From positions 620,001 through 684,000 of the forward strand of contig NZ_JACEFB010000001.1 in the NCBI RefSeq assembly GCF_013694095.1: a DNA stretch of 64,000 nucleotides. The letters are read 5' to 3'. The notes beneath the pieces were generated by a model, which saw nothing but the letters and a program-made list of their open reading frames with translations, searched no databases and was not told the origin of the DNA. Position 1 is the stretch's first letter; the number at the start of each line of letters is the position of its first letter. The position numbers and the translations under genes were made by a program. Of the stretch, positions 18,828 through 29,767 are shown piece by piece. The stretch is from Thermogemmata fonticola. Lineage in GTDB: Bacteria; Planctomycetota; Planctomycetia; Gemmatales; Gemmataceae.

Positions 18828-19445
18828 TCAGGAGGCGGCTATGGCCGAGTTGCGGAGGCGGGTGCGCGGGGACTTTTCCTGAAGGAAGTTGCGGAGCAGT
18901 TGGGGACCTTCCACGGTCAGGAAGCTTTCCGGATGGAATTGGACGCCATGCAAGGGCCACTGTTTATGTCGCAGGCCCATGATTTCCCCCTCTTCTGTCC
19001 AGGCACTGATGACGAAGTCGGGATGCTGCCAAGTCTCGCGGCGGATGACGAGCGAGTGATAGCGGGTTGCTTCGAAGGGATTGGACAGGCCGCGGAAGAC
19101 CCCCTGCCCATCGTGATAGATCAGCGAGGTCTTGCCGTGCATGATTCGCCAGTTGCGGACGACTTCTCCACCGAACACGTGGCCGATGCACTGATGCCCC
19201 AAACACACTCCCAGGATGGGAATGTCTGCCGCGAAACGACGCAGGACGTCGTTGCATACCCCCGCTTCCTTAGGGGTGCACGGACCAGGAGACAGAATAA
19301 TGTGCGATGGCTCCAGGCGCGCGATTTCCTCCACCGTGATTTGGTCGTTGCGGACGACGTGCATCGAGAGGGTCGGGTCGATCTCTCCCAGCCGCTGGAC
19401 CAAGTTGTAAGTGAACGAGTCGTAGTTATCGATGAGCAGGATCAT
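18828..19445 (-). CDS. Anthranilate / aminodeoxychorismate synthase glutamine amidotransferase subunit
   Basis: This class I amidotransferase (205 residues) releases ammonia from glutamine for a chorismate-aminating partner, either TrpE (tryptophan) or PabB (folate). It begins with the family hallmark MILLIDNYDSFTYNLVQ and has the oxyanion loop LSPGPCTP, nucleophile Cys81 in GVCLGHQCIG, and the His171/Glu173 pair in QFHPESFLT. TrpG and PabA cannot be separated by sequence at this level and the protein may serve both enzymes. No trpE or pabB is adjacent, although two other aromatic pathway genes lie at 10-13 kb. Confidence 0.9.
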   Translation of the reverse strand: MILLIDNYDSFTYNLVQRLGEIDPTLSMHVVRNDQITVEEIARLEPSHIILSPGPCTPKEAGVCNDVLRRFAADIPILGVCLGHQCIGHVFGGEVVRNWRIMHGKTSLIYHDGQGVFRGLSNPFEATRYHSLVIRRETWQHPDFVISAWTEEGEIMGLRHKQWPLHGVQFHPESFLTVEGPQLLRNFLQEKSPRTRLRNSAIAAS

Positions 19446-19481
19446 CGTCCGGCCTCTGCTTCGCCTTTGGGAAACCTGCCG

Positions 19482-19763
19482 TTAGGATTGCCGCGCCGGG
19501 AAGCGCTGAGCGCTATTGACCGTCGGATCGTACTTCCCCTGGGCCTGTTCCGGCGGCACAATTTCCAGATATTCTTCCGAGGCGGGAATGTCATACCAGG
19601 CGCCATCGCAGAAATCGACTAGGGCTTTGCCATTCCAGTTGACAGTCACCACCCGGCCAATCCGGCCAGCGAAGCGCTGGTATTGCGGCCAATCGCCTCG
19701 AATCCGCACGAAACGGTCCGTCCAGTGACGTCGCAATTCGCCGATCCGTTCCGGACTTGCCAT
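19482..19763 (-). CDS. Small conserved protein of unknown function
   Basis: The 93-residue product starts MASPERIGELRRHWTDRFV with a GAGGGG ribosome site upstream; an in-frame GTG six bases earlier is less likely. The sequence FAGRIGRVVTVNWNGKALVDFCDGAWYDIP looks like a small SH3-like beta barrel, and a short acidic helix (EEYLEIVPPEQ) follows. I recognise no named family. The gene lies 36 bases upstream of the amidotransferase on the same strand and may share its transcript. Confidence 0.65.
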   Translation of the reverse strand: MASPERIGELRRHWTDRFVRIRGDWPQYQRFAGRIGRVVTVNWNGKALVDFCDGAWYDIPASEEYLEIVPPEQAQGKYDPTVNSAQRFPARQS

Positions 19764-19975
19764 AGCCACCCCTCATTTCCCGCTTGCAACCTCGTGGCTT
19801 TTGCTGTTCGTGGCCTTCCTATACTTTGGTAGCAGCCTTATAGCCTTCTTCCCAAGGCGGCCTTCTGGCCCGTCCCCCTCCTTGGCTCGCCGTTCCCCTC
19901 CTGGGCTCGGCTCGCCGTTGCCCGGCTGCCAATTCCATCCTCAGACTATTGTACAACTCCCCCTCGAAGAGTGCG

Positions 19976-20968
19976 CTAGGGACGAAAGAGGCGCGGGGAA
20001 CGAGGCGGCGGTTCGATTTCGATCGATTGCAGAAAGCGGACGGCATCCGCGGCTCCATAATCCCGATCCATCCCTGGATCATGCCAATCCACGGACAGGG
20101 GGCCGTCATAGCCGATCTCGTTCAGGGCGCGGAGCAGGTTCGGCCAGTCGATGCCGCCATGTCCGGGAGAGCGGAATTGCCAGCCGGCGCGGCGATCCCC
20201 GCTCGGCCAGTAACCGCTCAGGATGCCAGCACGGCCATCGAGTGTCAGCACAGCGTCCTTGACGTGAACATGATAAATCCGGTCGGCAAAGCGGCGGACG
20301 AACTCGATCGGGTCCACTCCCTGCCAGTGCAAATGGCTCGGATCGAGGGTGAAGCCGAACTCCTCCCGGTTATCCAGGGCTTCCAGCACTAGTTCCGCGG
20401 AGTAGAGGTCGAAGGCCAATTGTCCGGGATGGACTTCGCAGGCGAAGCGGACGCCGCAATCGCGGGCCACATCGAGGATCGGATGCCAGCTTTGGGCGAA
20501 TTGCTGGAGGGCTTGCTCCAGAAGCTGCGGGGTAAGCGCCGGATAGCCAGCGACGTACCGCCAGATGGGGGAACCGGTAAAGCCGGTGACGACGGTGACG
20601 CCGAGCCGTTCTGCCAGGCGGAAGGTGGCCATCATCTCTTCGGCGGCACGCTGGCGGACGCCTGGCGGTTGGCCATCTCCCCACACATGATCTGGCAACA
20701 GGGCTTGATGCCGCTCTTCAATCGCGTCACAGACGGCTTGGCCGACCTTGTGATTGGCAATCGCTGCCAGGTGCAGTTCATGCCGGGCCAGCAAGTCAAG
20801 CAGACGGGCGCAATAGTCTTCGTCCCTGAGACCCCGCTGCACCTCCAGATGGTCTCCCCAGCAGCATAATTCCAGGCCGGTGTAGCCCCACCCCGCCGCT
20901 TGAACCACCAGGGTGGCCAGCGGCAGGTCGGCCCAAGGACCGGTGAATAACACGATGGGTCGGGCCAT
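19976..20968 (-). CDS. Sugar phosphate isomerase/epimerase family protein (xylose isomerase-like TIM barrel)
   Basis: The 330-residue protein begins [17 protein letters not shown]; the ATG at 20968 is preferred to one nine bases upstream. AP endonuclease 2/xylose isomerase-like barrel features are present: [14 protein letters not shown], a metal-ligand Glu in [23 protein letters not shown] and LSVDWHDPG. Relatives isomerise or epimerise sugars or inositols using a divalent metal; the substrate is unknown. Such genes are numerous in planctomycetes and often lie near oxidoreductases, which is not the case here. It stands alone between a 190-base and an 80-base gap. Confidence 0.85.
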   Translation of the reverse strand: MARPIVLFTGPWADLPLATLVVQAAGWGYTGLELCCWGDHLEVQRGLRDEDYCARLLDLLARHELHLAAIANHKVGQAVCDAIEERHQALLPDHVWGDGQPPGVRQRAAEEMMATFRLAERLGVTVVTGFTGSPIWRYVAGYPALTPQLLEQALQQFAQSWHPILDVARDCGVRFACEVHPGQLAFDLYSAELVLEALDNREEFGFTLDPSHLHWQGVDPIEFVRRFADRIYHVHVKDAVLTLDGRAGILSGYWPSGDRRAGWQFRSPGHGGIDWPNLLRALNEIGYDGPLSVDWHDPGMDRDYGAADAVRFLQSIEIEPPPRSPRLFRP

Positions 20969-21051
20969 GGGCAGCATCCTTGCTGGCGATCAGCGGGTCT
21001 CCACCATCTCGCTCGTCGATCGCTGCTTCTCCCTCCCCATGGGCGGCAGGT

Positions 21052-23106
21052 TTACTGACCCGACGCTGGAGACTCCGGAACGCCAAGACTGTTTGCACCG
21101 GAGGACGGCGGATTTCCCGAAGAGTCTGCCGCTGTCGTACGGCTCGCGGAACTGCTCTCGGCAGAAGGCGCGGCATTGTCCGGGGAAGCCGAACCCAACA
21201 CCGGCTCATGATCTTGCGGCGGAGGGGGGGGAGCCGGCGCAGCGGGTGCTGCCCCAGAAGCCTCGCGGCTGGCGGGGGTCTGGGAACTGCTCAGTCCCCA
21301 CCCCGCCGCACCAACAGCACCTTCGGCTGGCCCAGGAAATGGCGGCGGACCACCGGGGACCGACGCGGAAGGAGCGGGCGGCGGTGGCCCAGCGGGGGGT
21401 GTCGTTGTGGCCGAATCCGACGGCGAAGCAGGAGGCGGCGAAGCAGGAGAGCCGGAAAATGTGCCGCTTCCTGAAGCGGGCTTTGTCGGAGTCTCACCAC
21501 CTGCTGCGCTCCCCGCCGGTGATGCCGGCGCTGGTCCCGGAGTCGTCATCGGCAGAGAAATGGTGCCCCCCGATGTGGGCGGACTGGGGGAAGATGGCGG
21601 CGCCATGCCGATCGGCTCCTCCAATTCCTCCTCATACACCTCATCGAGTTCCGCTTCGTCGTTGATCTTGCGGAGGAGGAAGTAAATGATCGTGGAAGCG
21701 GACCAGAAAAAGCTGTAGCTGAAGCCGACCATGCACAGAAAGATCAGATGCAGCCACAAACCGATCAGGCCCGCTCCCCAGGTGTTGTAGAAGTAAAAGC
21801 TAGCCATCGCTTCGTTGTAGGAGGTGGGATTGGCCGGGACGTATTCAAAGACCACCCGCTGGCTTCCTTCCACCTGCCGCTCTTGCAGACGGATGGCGTA
21901 GGGAGAACCAAGCGTCAGCAATTCGCGCCACCCGAAGGACTGCGGCGCGTAGATGAAGAGGTAATCCGGCTGGCGGCTGCTATAAATGCCCGCTGCGGTC
22001 TGACTGACGGCCCATTTCCCCAAGTACACCGCCAAAGACACGAAGAACAGGACGAAAAAGGTCACCGCCGCTCCGTACAGCAGGGCCAATGCCCAGTACC
22101 CGATGTAGCGCCACGGTGTCGAGTAAAGGTAATTCATGGCCCGGCTGACAGCATCGAGGGCGTCGCTCTGATCCCCCTCCACGCTCAGTGTCACGAACAT
22201 CAAGGGATAAGCCACCAGCCCGATCGCAAAAAAGGTCATCACCGCCCCAGCGATGAGGATCAGCGGCAGTCCGATGCCAAAGATGATCAGATCGCCGAAG
22301 AGCGGAATCAGGCCCAACAAGCCATACACGATCAGGCCCAGGACCGACAAAGCAATCAAACCCAGCGGAATGAGCGGCCCGCCGGCGTAACCGACGTAGC
22401 GCTTGGCAACGAAGAGGAGGGCCTGTTTGAGGCTAATCGGCCCTTTGCGTGTGTACTGGATGGCGGCAATGCGCGTGATCACCCCGGCGAAGAAAGCCCA
22501 GATCAGGATGCTGCTGACCAGCACCAAAATCAGATAGAGGCGGGTAAGGGGGGTGAGGTTGGGCCGAGCCAGGTAACCGATCGGTAAGAGGATTTTGGCC
22601 AGCGGTTCCAGAAGCACGGGCACAGCCGTCTGGATGTATTGCGCCAGTTGCCCGCCCCAGGTGGCCGGGGGAGAACCGAGCAACCGGGTCAGAAAGGTGA
22701 AGGGGTTTTCCCCCCGGAATTCGTACCAGGGCATGGTGCGGAGGCGTCCGCCGGGTCCGGCCAGCTCGTCCAGGACCCGCCAACGCGCCAGATCGGCTTG
22801 GAAGCGCTCATCGCCGATTTGCCTGAGGTCCTCTTCCCGGTAGGGTTCATTCGTTCCCGGCTTGGTCTGGCTGCCGAGTTCTTCCTGTATGCGAGCATTG
22901 CTGTAAGTCGGATCCTCGCGTTTGGGCTGGGGAGAGAGATTGAAGAAGATGAGGGAAAGCAGCCACCAGACGGCGGTCATGGCAACGATGCCGCCGGCGG
23001 CCAGCAGCAGTTTGCGGGGGTCGAGGGCGATCTGAAAGCCACGAAAAATTTCACGCCATAAGGGCGTGGACTGCGGCGCTGTCGGGGAATTGCGACCGTC
23101 GGCCAT
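21052..23106 (-). CDS. Large multi-pass membrane protein with low-complexity C-terminal tail
   Basis: I do not recognise a named function. The 684-residue protein has an N-terminal helix (about 32-56, LLLAAGGIVAMTAVWWLLSL) and a soluble loop of roughly 120 residues. Then come at least six hydrophobic helices, including LYLILVLVSSILIWAFFAGVI, LIPLGLIALSVLGLIVYGLL and YWALALLYGAAVTFFVLFF. A last helix pair around WLHLIFLCMVGFSYSFFWS precedes an acidic segment (INDEAELDEVYEEELEE). The final ~190 residues are Pro/Ala/Ser/Gly-rich and probably disordered. It may belong to a planctomycete-restricted membrane family. It is separated from neighbours by short gaps. Confidence 0.7.
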   Translation of the reverse strand: MADGRNSPTAPQSTPLWREIFRGFQIALDPRKLLLAAGGIVAMTAVWWLLSLIFFNLSPQPKREDPTYSNARIQEELGSQTKPGTNEPYREEDLRQIGDERFQADLARWRVLDELAGPGGRLRTMPWYEFRGENPFTFLTRLLGSPPATWGGQLAQYIQTAVPVLLEPLAKILLPIGYLARPNLTPLTRLYLILVLVSSILIWAFFAGVITRIAAIQYTRKGPISLKQALLFVAKRYVGYAGGPLIPLGLIALSVLGLIVYGLLGLIPLFGDLIIFGIGLPLILIAGAVMTFFAIGLVAYPLMFVTLSVEGDQSDALDAVSRAMNYLYSTPWRYIGYWALALLYGAAVTFFVLFFVSLAVYLGKWAVSQTAAGIYSSRQPDYLFIYAPQSFGWRELLTLGSPYAIRLQERQVEGSQRVVFEYVPANPTSYNEAMASFYFYNTWGAGLIGLWLHLIFLCMVGFSYSFFWSASTIIYFLLRKINDEAELDEVYEEELEEPIGMAPPSSPSPPTSGGTISLPMTTPGPAPASPAGSAAGGETPTKPASGSGTFSGSPASPPPASPSDSATTTPPAGPPPPAPSASVPGGPPPFPGPAEGAVGAAGWGLSSSQTPASREASGAAPAAPAPPPPPQDHEPVLGSASPDNAAPSAESSSASRTTAADSSGNPPSSGANSLGVPESPASGQ

Positions 23107-23514
23107 GCCTGCTCCTTGGTTGGGACTCGCTGGTTCTCCGGGTCGCCGGCCTCAGTCATCAGGCCTTGCTCCGAGGCGGGCGCTCCCTGCCCACGGCGGT
23201 CGTGGATGTGCGGCCAATTATACCTCTAGAGCCTTATCCGGCAATCGTACCTGTTCCACTCCCGCCCATGCCCTGTGTGTCGCTTCGTTACTCAGCAGCG
23301 TGGCGAGGGTGAAAGCATGAGCTTTGGAATGGGTCCGATACTCCTGGGGGCCTGAGATTGCAGGGCCAGAACCGAACCTTTCCGACCTGCACCCTTATGG
23401 TCGGGGAACAGTGCGTGTTTATCACGGGAGGGTGGAATAGGAGATTGAAGTCCACATTCCCCTTGCCCTGGTCATCGTTCTTGCAGTACAACGGAAGGCG
23501 GAGGGTTCCTGCCT
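23107..23514. other. Divergent intergenic region
   Basis: These 408 bases separate the membrane protein gene (minus) from the lipoprotein gene (plus) and must carry both promoters. No ORF, repeat or clear promoter pair is supportable. A GGAGG ribosome site lies upstream of the lipoprotein start. Confidence 0.45.
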
Positions 23515-24426
23515 ATGCGATTGGCTCAGGTCTCAGCGGGGGTGCTTTTGAGAAGCGGCGTGGCAGTCATTTTGGCCCTGTGGGGAACGGCAGGCTGCCA
23601 GCCCCCGGAAGCCCGCAAGGTGCTGCCGACCAAGGTGGAGGTGGACCGGCAGCGTCCGCCGTCCCAGGAGGAGGCGGAGGTTCCCGCCAGCACGCCGGCT
23701 GCCGTGCGCAGCTACCTGGAGCAGGCCCTCGCCGCCATGACGCAAAACCAGCCGGCGCTTTTGGAGCGGGCACGCCGCAGCCGCGTCCGGGCCAAGGGAA
23801 CCATGCTCTTGCCCGATGACAACGGCCAGCTTGTCCGGCAAAATGCCGAGCGAGACATGGCTGCCCAGTGGCCCGACCGCATCCGCCTCCATTACCAAGC
23901 TCAACCGCCGCTGTCCTTGCAACTGACCTTCCTCTACGTCAAGGGACGGCTCTGGCTCACTCGCAACCAGATCACCCAGGCCGCGACGGAAGCGGCGATG
24001 ATCGACGAAGCGCCGACCGACACCCTGGCCCAGCATTGGCTCCCGCTGCTGTTCGTGATTCAGGAACCGGGAGTGGTCGCCTTTGACCTGCGCCCCGCCC
24101 AGGGCCAGCCGCCCCGCGATCGCCTCCGGGTCAAGATTCCCGATCGGCCCATCTACTACCTCAGCTTCGATGCACAATCCCGCTTGCTGCGACAAGTGGA
24201 GTATCGCTATCAACCCCTGGGCACCGGCCGGCCCATCACACGGGAGTGGACCTTCGACCAGCATCAACCCTTCGAGGGACTCCTCCTGCCGACGCGAATG
24301 ATCTATGCGGAACGCTTGGACAGTCCGCCCGTTCGGGAAGTCAAGATGGATTGGACGGTGGAGCGCTGGGAGTTCCCCCAGGAGTTTCCCCCGGAATTGT
24401 TCGAGGCGAAAGAGACCCCCCAATAA
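23515..24426 (+). CDS. Putative lipoprotein of unknown function (LolA-like fold possible)
   Basis: The 303-residue protein begins with a signal sequence (LLRSGVAVILALWGTAGC) whose Cys at about residue 28 fits a lipoprotein site, although the -3 position is Thr rather than Leu. After a charged linker the body has many beta strands, among them AAQWPDRIRLHYQA, LTFLYVKGRLWLTRN and PIYYLSFDAQSRLLRQVEYRY, ending in DWTVERWEFPQEFPPELFE. This pattern, a half-barrel that tracks a measured quantity, resembles LolA/LppX-like outer-membrane lipoprotein-sorting proteins. That is a fold guess, not an assignment. No partner genes are next to it. Confidence 0.65.
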   Translation: MRLAQVSAGVLLRSGVAVILALWGTAGCQPPEARKVLPTKVEVDRQRPPSQEEAEVPASTPAAVRSYLEQALAAMTQNQPALLERARRSRVRAKGTMLLPDDNGQLVRQNAERDMAAQWPDRIRLHYQAQPPLSLQLTFLYVKGRLWLTRNQITQAATEAAMIDEAPTDTLAQHWLPLLFVIQEPGVVAFDLRPAQGQPPRDRLRVKIPDRPIYYLSFDAQSRLLRQVEYRYQPLGTGRPITREWTFDQHQPFEGLLLPTRMIYAERLDSPPVREVKMDWTVERWEFPQEFPPELFEAKETPQ

Positions 24427-24620
24427 AAAGTGCCCGTCGCGTGGGGGCTCTAGCGGAATCCTGGATATTTGAGAAGATGGGGTGTGTGCCGACAGCCGAA
24501 CCCCGCGCTGCGAAGGCAAGCTGCGTCCCAGGTTTTCCGCCACACATTCCGCCCTTCAGCATCCGCCTCTGAGAACAGTAATGCGTTGTTTCCTCGACAA
24601 TAGACGGCTCCCGCGGACTG

Positions 24621-26576
<1,956 letters not shown>

Positions 26577-26718
26577 ACAACGTTGTCGGGAAAATCACCC
26601 TCTGCGAGACCCCAGCGCCGCGACGAGCACTTGAATTGGCTGGCAATGTCTATGGCCGCCGCTATCCAAAGTGGCGAACTTGCAGGCCGCCGATGCCCCA
26701 TGTCGCGGGATGTTGGGG

Positions 26719-29208
26719 TCACACCTCGCCGAACCAATGGGAGTCTTCGGGGGGATGAGTCCGGCCATTGGAGGAAGGCCTGTCCCGTGCTTGCGTCGCG
26801 CCCGGTTTGCCGTTCGCCCCCGTGGGTTCCTGGCTTTCCTTGGATTCCTTGGCCTCCTTACTCGCCCGGCTATCCCGGCTGCGCCCTTCCAGTTCGTCCC
26901 AATTGACCAGGGTAATTTCCGGCGGCACGAGGGCGGTGAAGCGGGTCCGCAGGCCGGGTTTGATCCCCAAGCCGCCGCGATGCTGTTGTGGGACGGACTC
27001 CGGGCTGAACTCCTGGGTCTTGCCGCTTTCGGTCAGGACTGCCAGGCGCTCCCTCCGGCCAGGAGGCAAGACTGCACCGCCTAAGCACTCATCCCCCAAC
27101 CCCAGCTTGATCCCGCGCACTCCCTTGCCGACTCCGGAAAGTACGGGCACTTCCTCCAGAGGAAAGTGGATGAGGTAGCCCCAGCGTGTGGCCAAGAGCA
27201 CGCTTCGGTCCTCCGGGCGAACCAAGTGGACGGCGACGACGCGCTGCCCAGCATCGAGTTTGACATAGCGGCGGCCCGCACGGGTGGAAGCGGTGCGGAA
27301 AGGGGCCAACGGCAAGCGCAGGACCTGTCCGGCGCTGGTGGCGATGAACAGATGGGGGCCAGCGGGTTCTCCGTTCGCCACCGGGGCCGTCTCCGGAACA
27401 AAGCGGCTGTCCGTCGTCAGAGCGGCGATCACCCGTGCGCCGTCCGCCAGGCGGAAATACTTCGTGATCGGTTCGCCATAGCCGGAACTAGCGGGCACAT
27501 CGTGAATCCGCAGGGTGAAAGCCGTCCCCTCATCCGTGAAAAAGATGACATAGTCCAAGGTGGATCCGGGAACCACGGCGAGGACCTGGTCCCCCTCCCG
27601 CACGCGGGTCGATTCCACCGAGCTGAGCCGGGCCACCCGTTTGATCCAGCCGTCCCGCGTCAGTACCACCTGCGTGTTCTCCCGAACGATGTAAGCTTCC
27701 TCGTCGAAGGTGAGCACATCTTCGTCGGAAGCCATGCGGGTCTTGCGCCGCTGGCCGAACTTCTCGATGAGGGCTTCCATCTCCTTCTGAATGACCCCCC
27801 AGAGTTTACGTTCGGAAGCGAGCAGGGCTTCGATCCGGGCCGCCTCCGCTTGCTTCTCCTTCAGCTCGTCCAGAATCTTGCGGATTTCCATCTGGGCGAT
27901 CTTGTAAAGTTGCACATCCAGGATAGCGGCGGTCTGCTCGTCATCGAGTCCAAAGGTCCGCTGGAGCTTCTCGGCAGCATCCGCCTTCCCTTGGGACTCC
28001 CGGATCAGTTTGATGGCCTTGTCCAGGGCATTGAAGATGATGCGGAACCCTTCGAGGATGTGAATCCGCCGGCGCAAGACCGCCAGTTGGAATTCGTAGC
28101 GCCTCCGCACAGTGGCCAAGCGGAAATCCAAAAAGTAGCGGAGCAAATCTTTGAGACTGAGGCCATCGCGGGGGACGAGGGTTTGCCCGTCTTCCGAAGG
28201 CACCAGGGCCGTCATGTTGTAGGAAAAATTTTTCTGCAACTCCGTGTGTTTGAAGAGATAGGCCATTACCAATTGTGGATCGGCGTCGCTCTTGATCTCC
28301 AGGACCAGGCGCAAGCCGTCCTTGTCGTTCGATTCGTTGGACAGGCCGACCAATTGGGGCAGCTTGCGCTCCTCGATAATCGCGCCGATCGCGCGTTCCA
28401 ACTCCCCTTTGTCCACACCGTAGGGAATCGAGGTGACCACAATCTGCTTCTTCCCCCGCGGGAGCGGCTCTTCCTTCCACTCGGCCTGGACTTTGATGGT
28501 TCCCGTACCTGTCTCGTAGATTTTCCGCAAAGTGGCTCGATCGGTGAGGATTTTGCCTCCCAGGGGAAAGTCCGGCCCCTTGATCTTATCCAACAGTTGG
28601 GCCACGGTAGCGTCGGGATGGTCGATCAGATAGATGCAGGCGCGCAGGACCTCCGCCAAATTGTGCGGCGGGATATTGGTGGCCATACCGACGGCGATCC
28701 CCTGCGTCCCGTTGACTAGCAGGTTCGGGAATTGGGCCGGCAGCACGACCGGCTCCTGCTTGGAACCGGTGTAATTGTCCCGCATCGGCACCGTCTGCTG
28801 GGCCAGTTCGCTCAGAAGAGCTTCCGCGGCAGCGGTCAGCTTCGCTTCGGTGTAACGATAGGCCGCAGGCGGATCGCCATCGACCGAGCCGAAGTTCCCC
28901 TCCCCGTGGACGAGGGGCACGCGCATCACCCAATCCTGGGCCAGCCGCACCATCGCCTCGTAAATTGCCTGATCCCCGTGCGGATGGTAATCGCCCATCA
29001 CCTTACCGATGATCTGGGCCGACTTGACGGCCTTGCGGTCGAAAGTCAGGTTCATGTCCTGATACATCGCATACAGGATGCGGCGCTGGACCGGTTTGAG
29101 GCCGTCGCGCACATCCGGCAAGGCTCGTCCGGTCACCACGGATAGGGCATAACGCAGAAACCGAGAACGGCCTTCCGTCGCGATGGATACGGTCTGAATG
29201 TCTGCCAC
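26719..29208 (-). CDS. Type II DNA topoisomerase subunit A (topoisomerase IV / gyrase A)
   Basis: This is the DNA-breaking subunit. I choose GTG at 29208 (VADIQTVSIATEGRS) because GGAGG sits about ten bases upstream; the open frame extends to a TTG at 29274 without a good ribosome site. The catalytic Tyr lies in AAYRYTEAKL (about residue 119), with HPHGDQAIYEAMVRLAQ and NGTQGIAVGMATNIPPHN before it. A coiled-coil tower (FQLAVLRRRIHILEGF) and a beta-pinwheel C-terminal domain follow. No canonical QRRGGKG GyrA box is present; the nearest segments are GVGKGVRGIKLG and QQHRGGLGIK, hinting at topoisomerase IV rather than gyrase. The final ~60 residues are charged and low-complexity. Confidence 0.92.
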   Translation of the reverse strand: MADIQTVSIATEGRSRFLRYALSVVTGRALPDVRDGLKPVQRRILYAMYQDMNLTFDRKAVKSAQIIGKVMGDYHPHGDQAIYEAMVRLAQDWVMRVPLVHGEGNFGSVDGDPPAAYRYTEAKLTAAAEALLSELAQQTVPMRDNYTGSKQEPVVLPAQFPNLLVNGTQGIAVGMATNIPPHNLAEVLRACIYLIDHPDATVAQLLDKIKGPDFPLGGKILTDRATLRKIYETGTGTIKVQAEWKEEPLPRGKKQIVVTSIPYGVDKGELERAIGAIIEERKLPQLVGLSNESNDKDGLRLVLEIKSDADPQLVMAYLFKHTELQKNFSYNMTALVPSEDGQTLVPRDGLSLKDLLRYFLDFRLATVRRRYEFQLAVLRRRIHILEGFRIIFNALDKAIKLIRESQGKADAAEKLQRTFGLDDEQTAAILDVQLYKIAQMEIRKILDELKEKQAEAARIEALLASERKLWGVIQKEMEALIEKFGQRRKTRMASDEDVLTFDEEAYIVRENTQVVLTRDGWIKRVARLSSVESTRVREGDQVLAVVPGSTLDYVIFFTDEGTAFTLRIHDVPASSGYGEPITKYFRLADGARVIAALTTDSRFVPETAPVANGEPAGPHLFIATSAGQVLRLPLAPFRTASTRAGRRYVKLDAGQRVVAVHLVRPEDRSVLLATRWGYLIHFPLEEVPVLSGVGKGVRGIKLGLGDECLGGAVLPPGRRERLAVLTESGKTQEFSPESVPQQHRGGLGIKPGLRTRFTALVPPEITLVNWDELEGRSRDSRASKEAKESKESQEPTGANGKPGATQARDRPSSNGRTHPPEDSHWFGEV

Positions 29209-29767
29209 GGACCAGATTCCTCCAAAGTCACGAACCGGGAAGCTAGCGGATAGCCGCCCCAACAGCAGGCTCAATGCGGGGCTTTTTTCCGCCCGCCTCC
29301 CCTGTTTTATTGTATCATTTGTACACTAAAAACAGCCCTTGGCAAGGGGCGTAGGCTTTTCTCTGCCGAAAAACCGAGCCGGAAAACCGGCGCTTTCCGC
29401 ACAAATACCGACTTTCGGGGTCCCTTTCCCCGCAAACCGAATCCGAAGGGGGACACTTCCCCTTCTCGACCCCGAAAAGCACCTTCACCCTCTCTATCAA
29501 AGGGTCAGCGCATGGCCCAGGAGATACCAGCCCCATCAGCACGGGAGGGCATAGCTGCTCCCGTCAGCAGTTCCCGCATTTTCCGTCCCGGAATGCAGAG
29601 GAACATCCCTTGCGGAGGTCTTATTGGAAGTAATGTTTGGCCGCTGGAAGTGCAAGAGTGGCTGGCATCCCGCCTTCATCCAAGGCTGGGACTCATCCCG
29701 TCCCATTCCTCGTCGGTATGCTGAGGGAGGACCCACATCCGTGAGCCGGTACCAACGTGAGGAAGCA
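29209..29767. other. Upstream region of the topoisomerase operon
   Basis: About 560 bases between the topoisomerase A start and the PhnD-like gene end, without a supportable ORF. The part nearest the operon is A+T-rich and contains a dyad and an extended -10 candidate, listed separately. A short GCCGG-AAAA-CCGGC hairpin sits at 29378-29391. The remainder toward 29767 shows nothing I recognise. Confidence 0.5.
29302..29335 (-). promoter_or_regulatory. Dyad overlapping an extended -10 promoter of the topoisomerase operon
   Basis: The arms CTGTTTTATTGTA (29302-29314) and TACACTAAAAACAG (29322-29335) are inverted copies with one gap and one mismatch around a seven-base centre. On the minus strand the dyad contains TGATACAAT, an extended -10 element (TGnTAnAAT) at 29309-29317; no good -35 is seen. 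Transcription would start near 29302, about 95 bases before the GTG. An operator for a dimeric regulator is one reading; a fortuitous A+T-rich palindrome is the other. Confidence 0.4.

Noticed and set aside
27166-28719. 517-residue ORF antisense to the topoisomerase A gene
   Set aside because: Shadow frame; the sense gene has its catalytic Tyr and full domain order.
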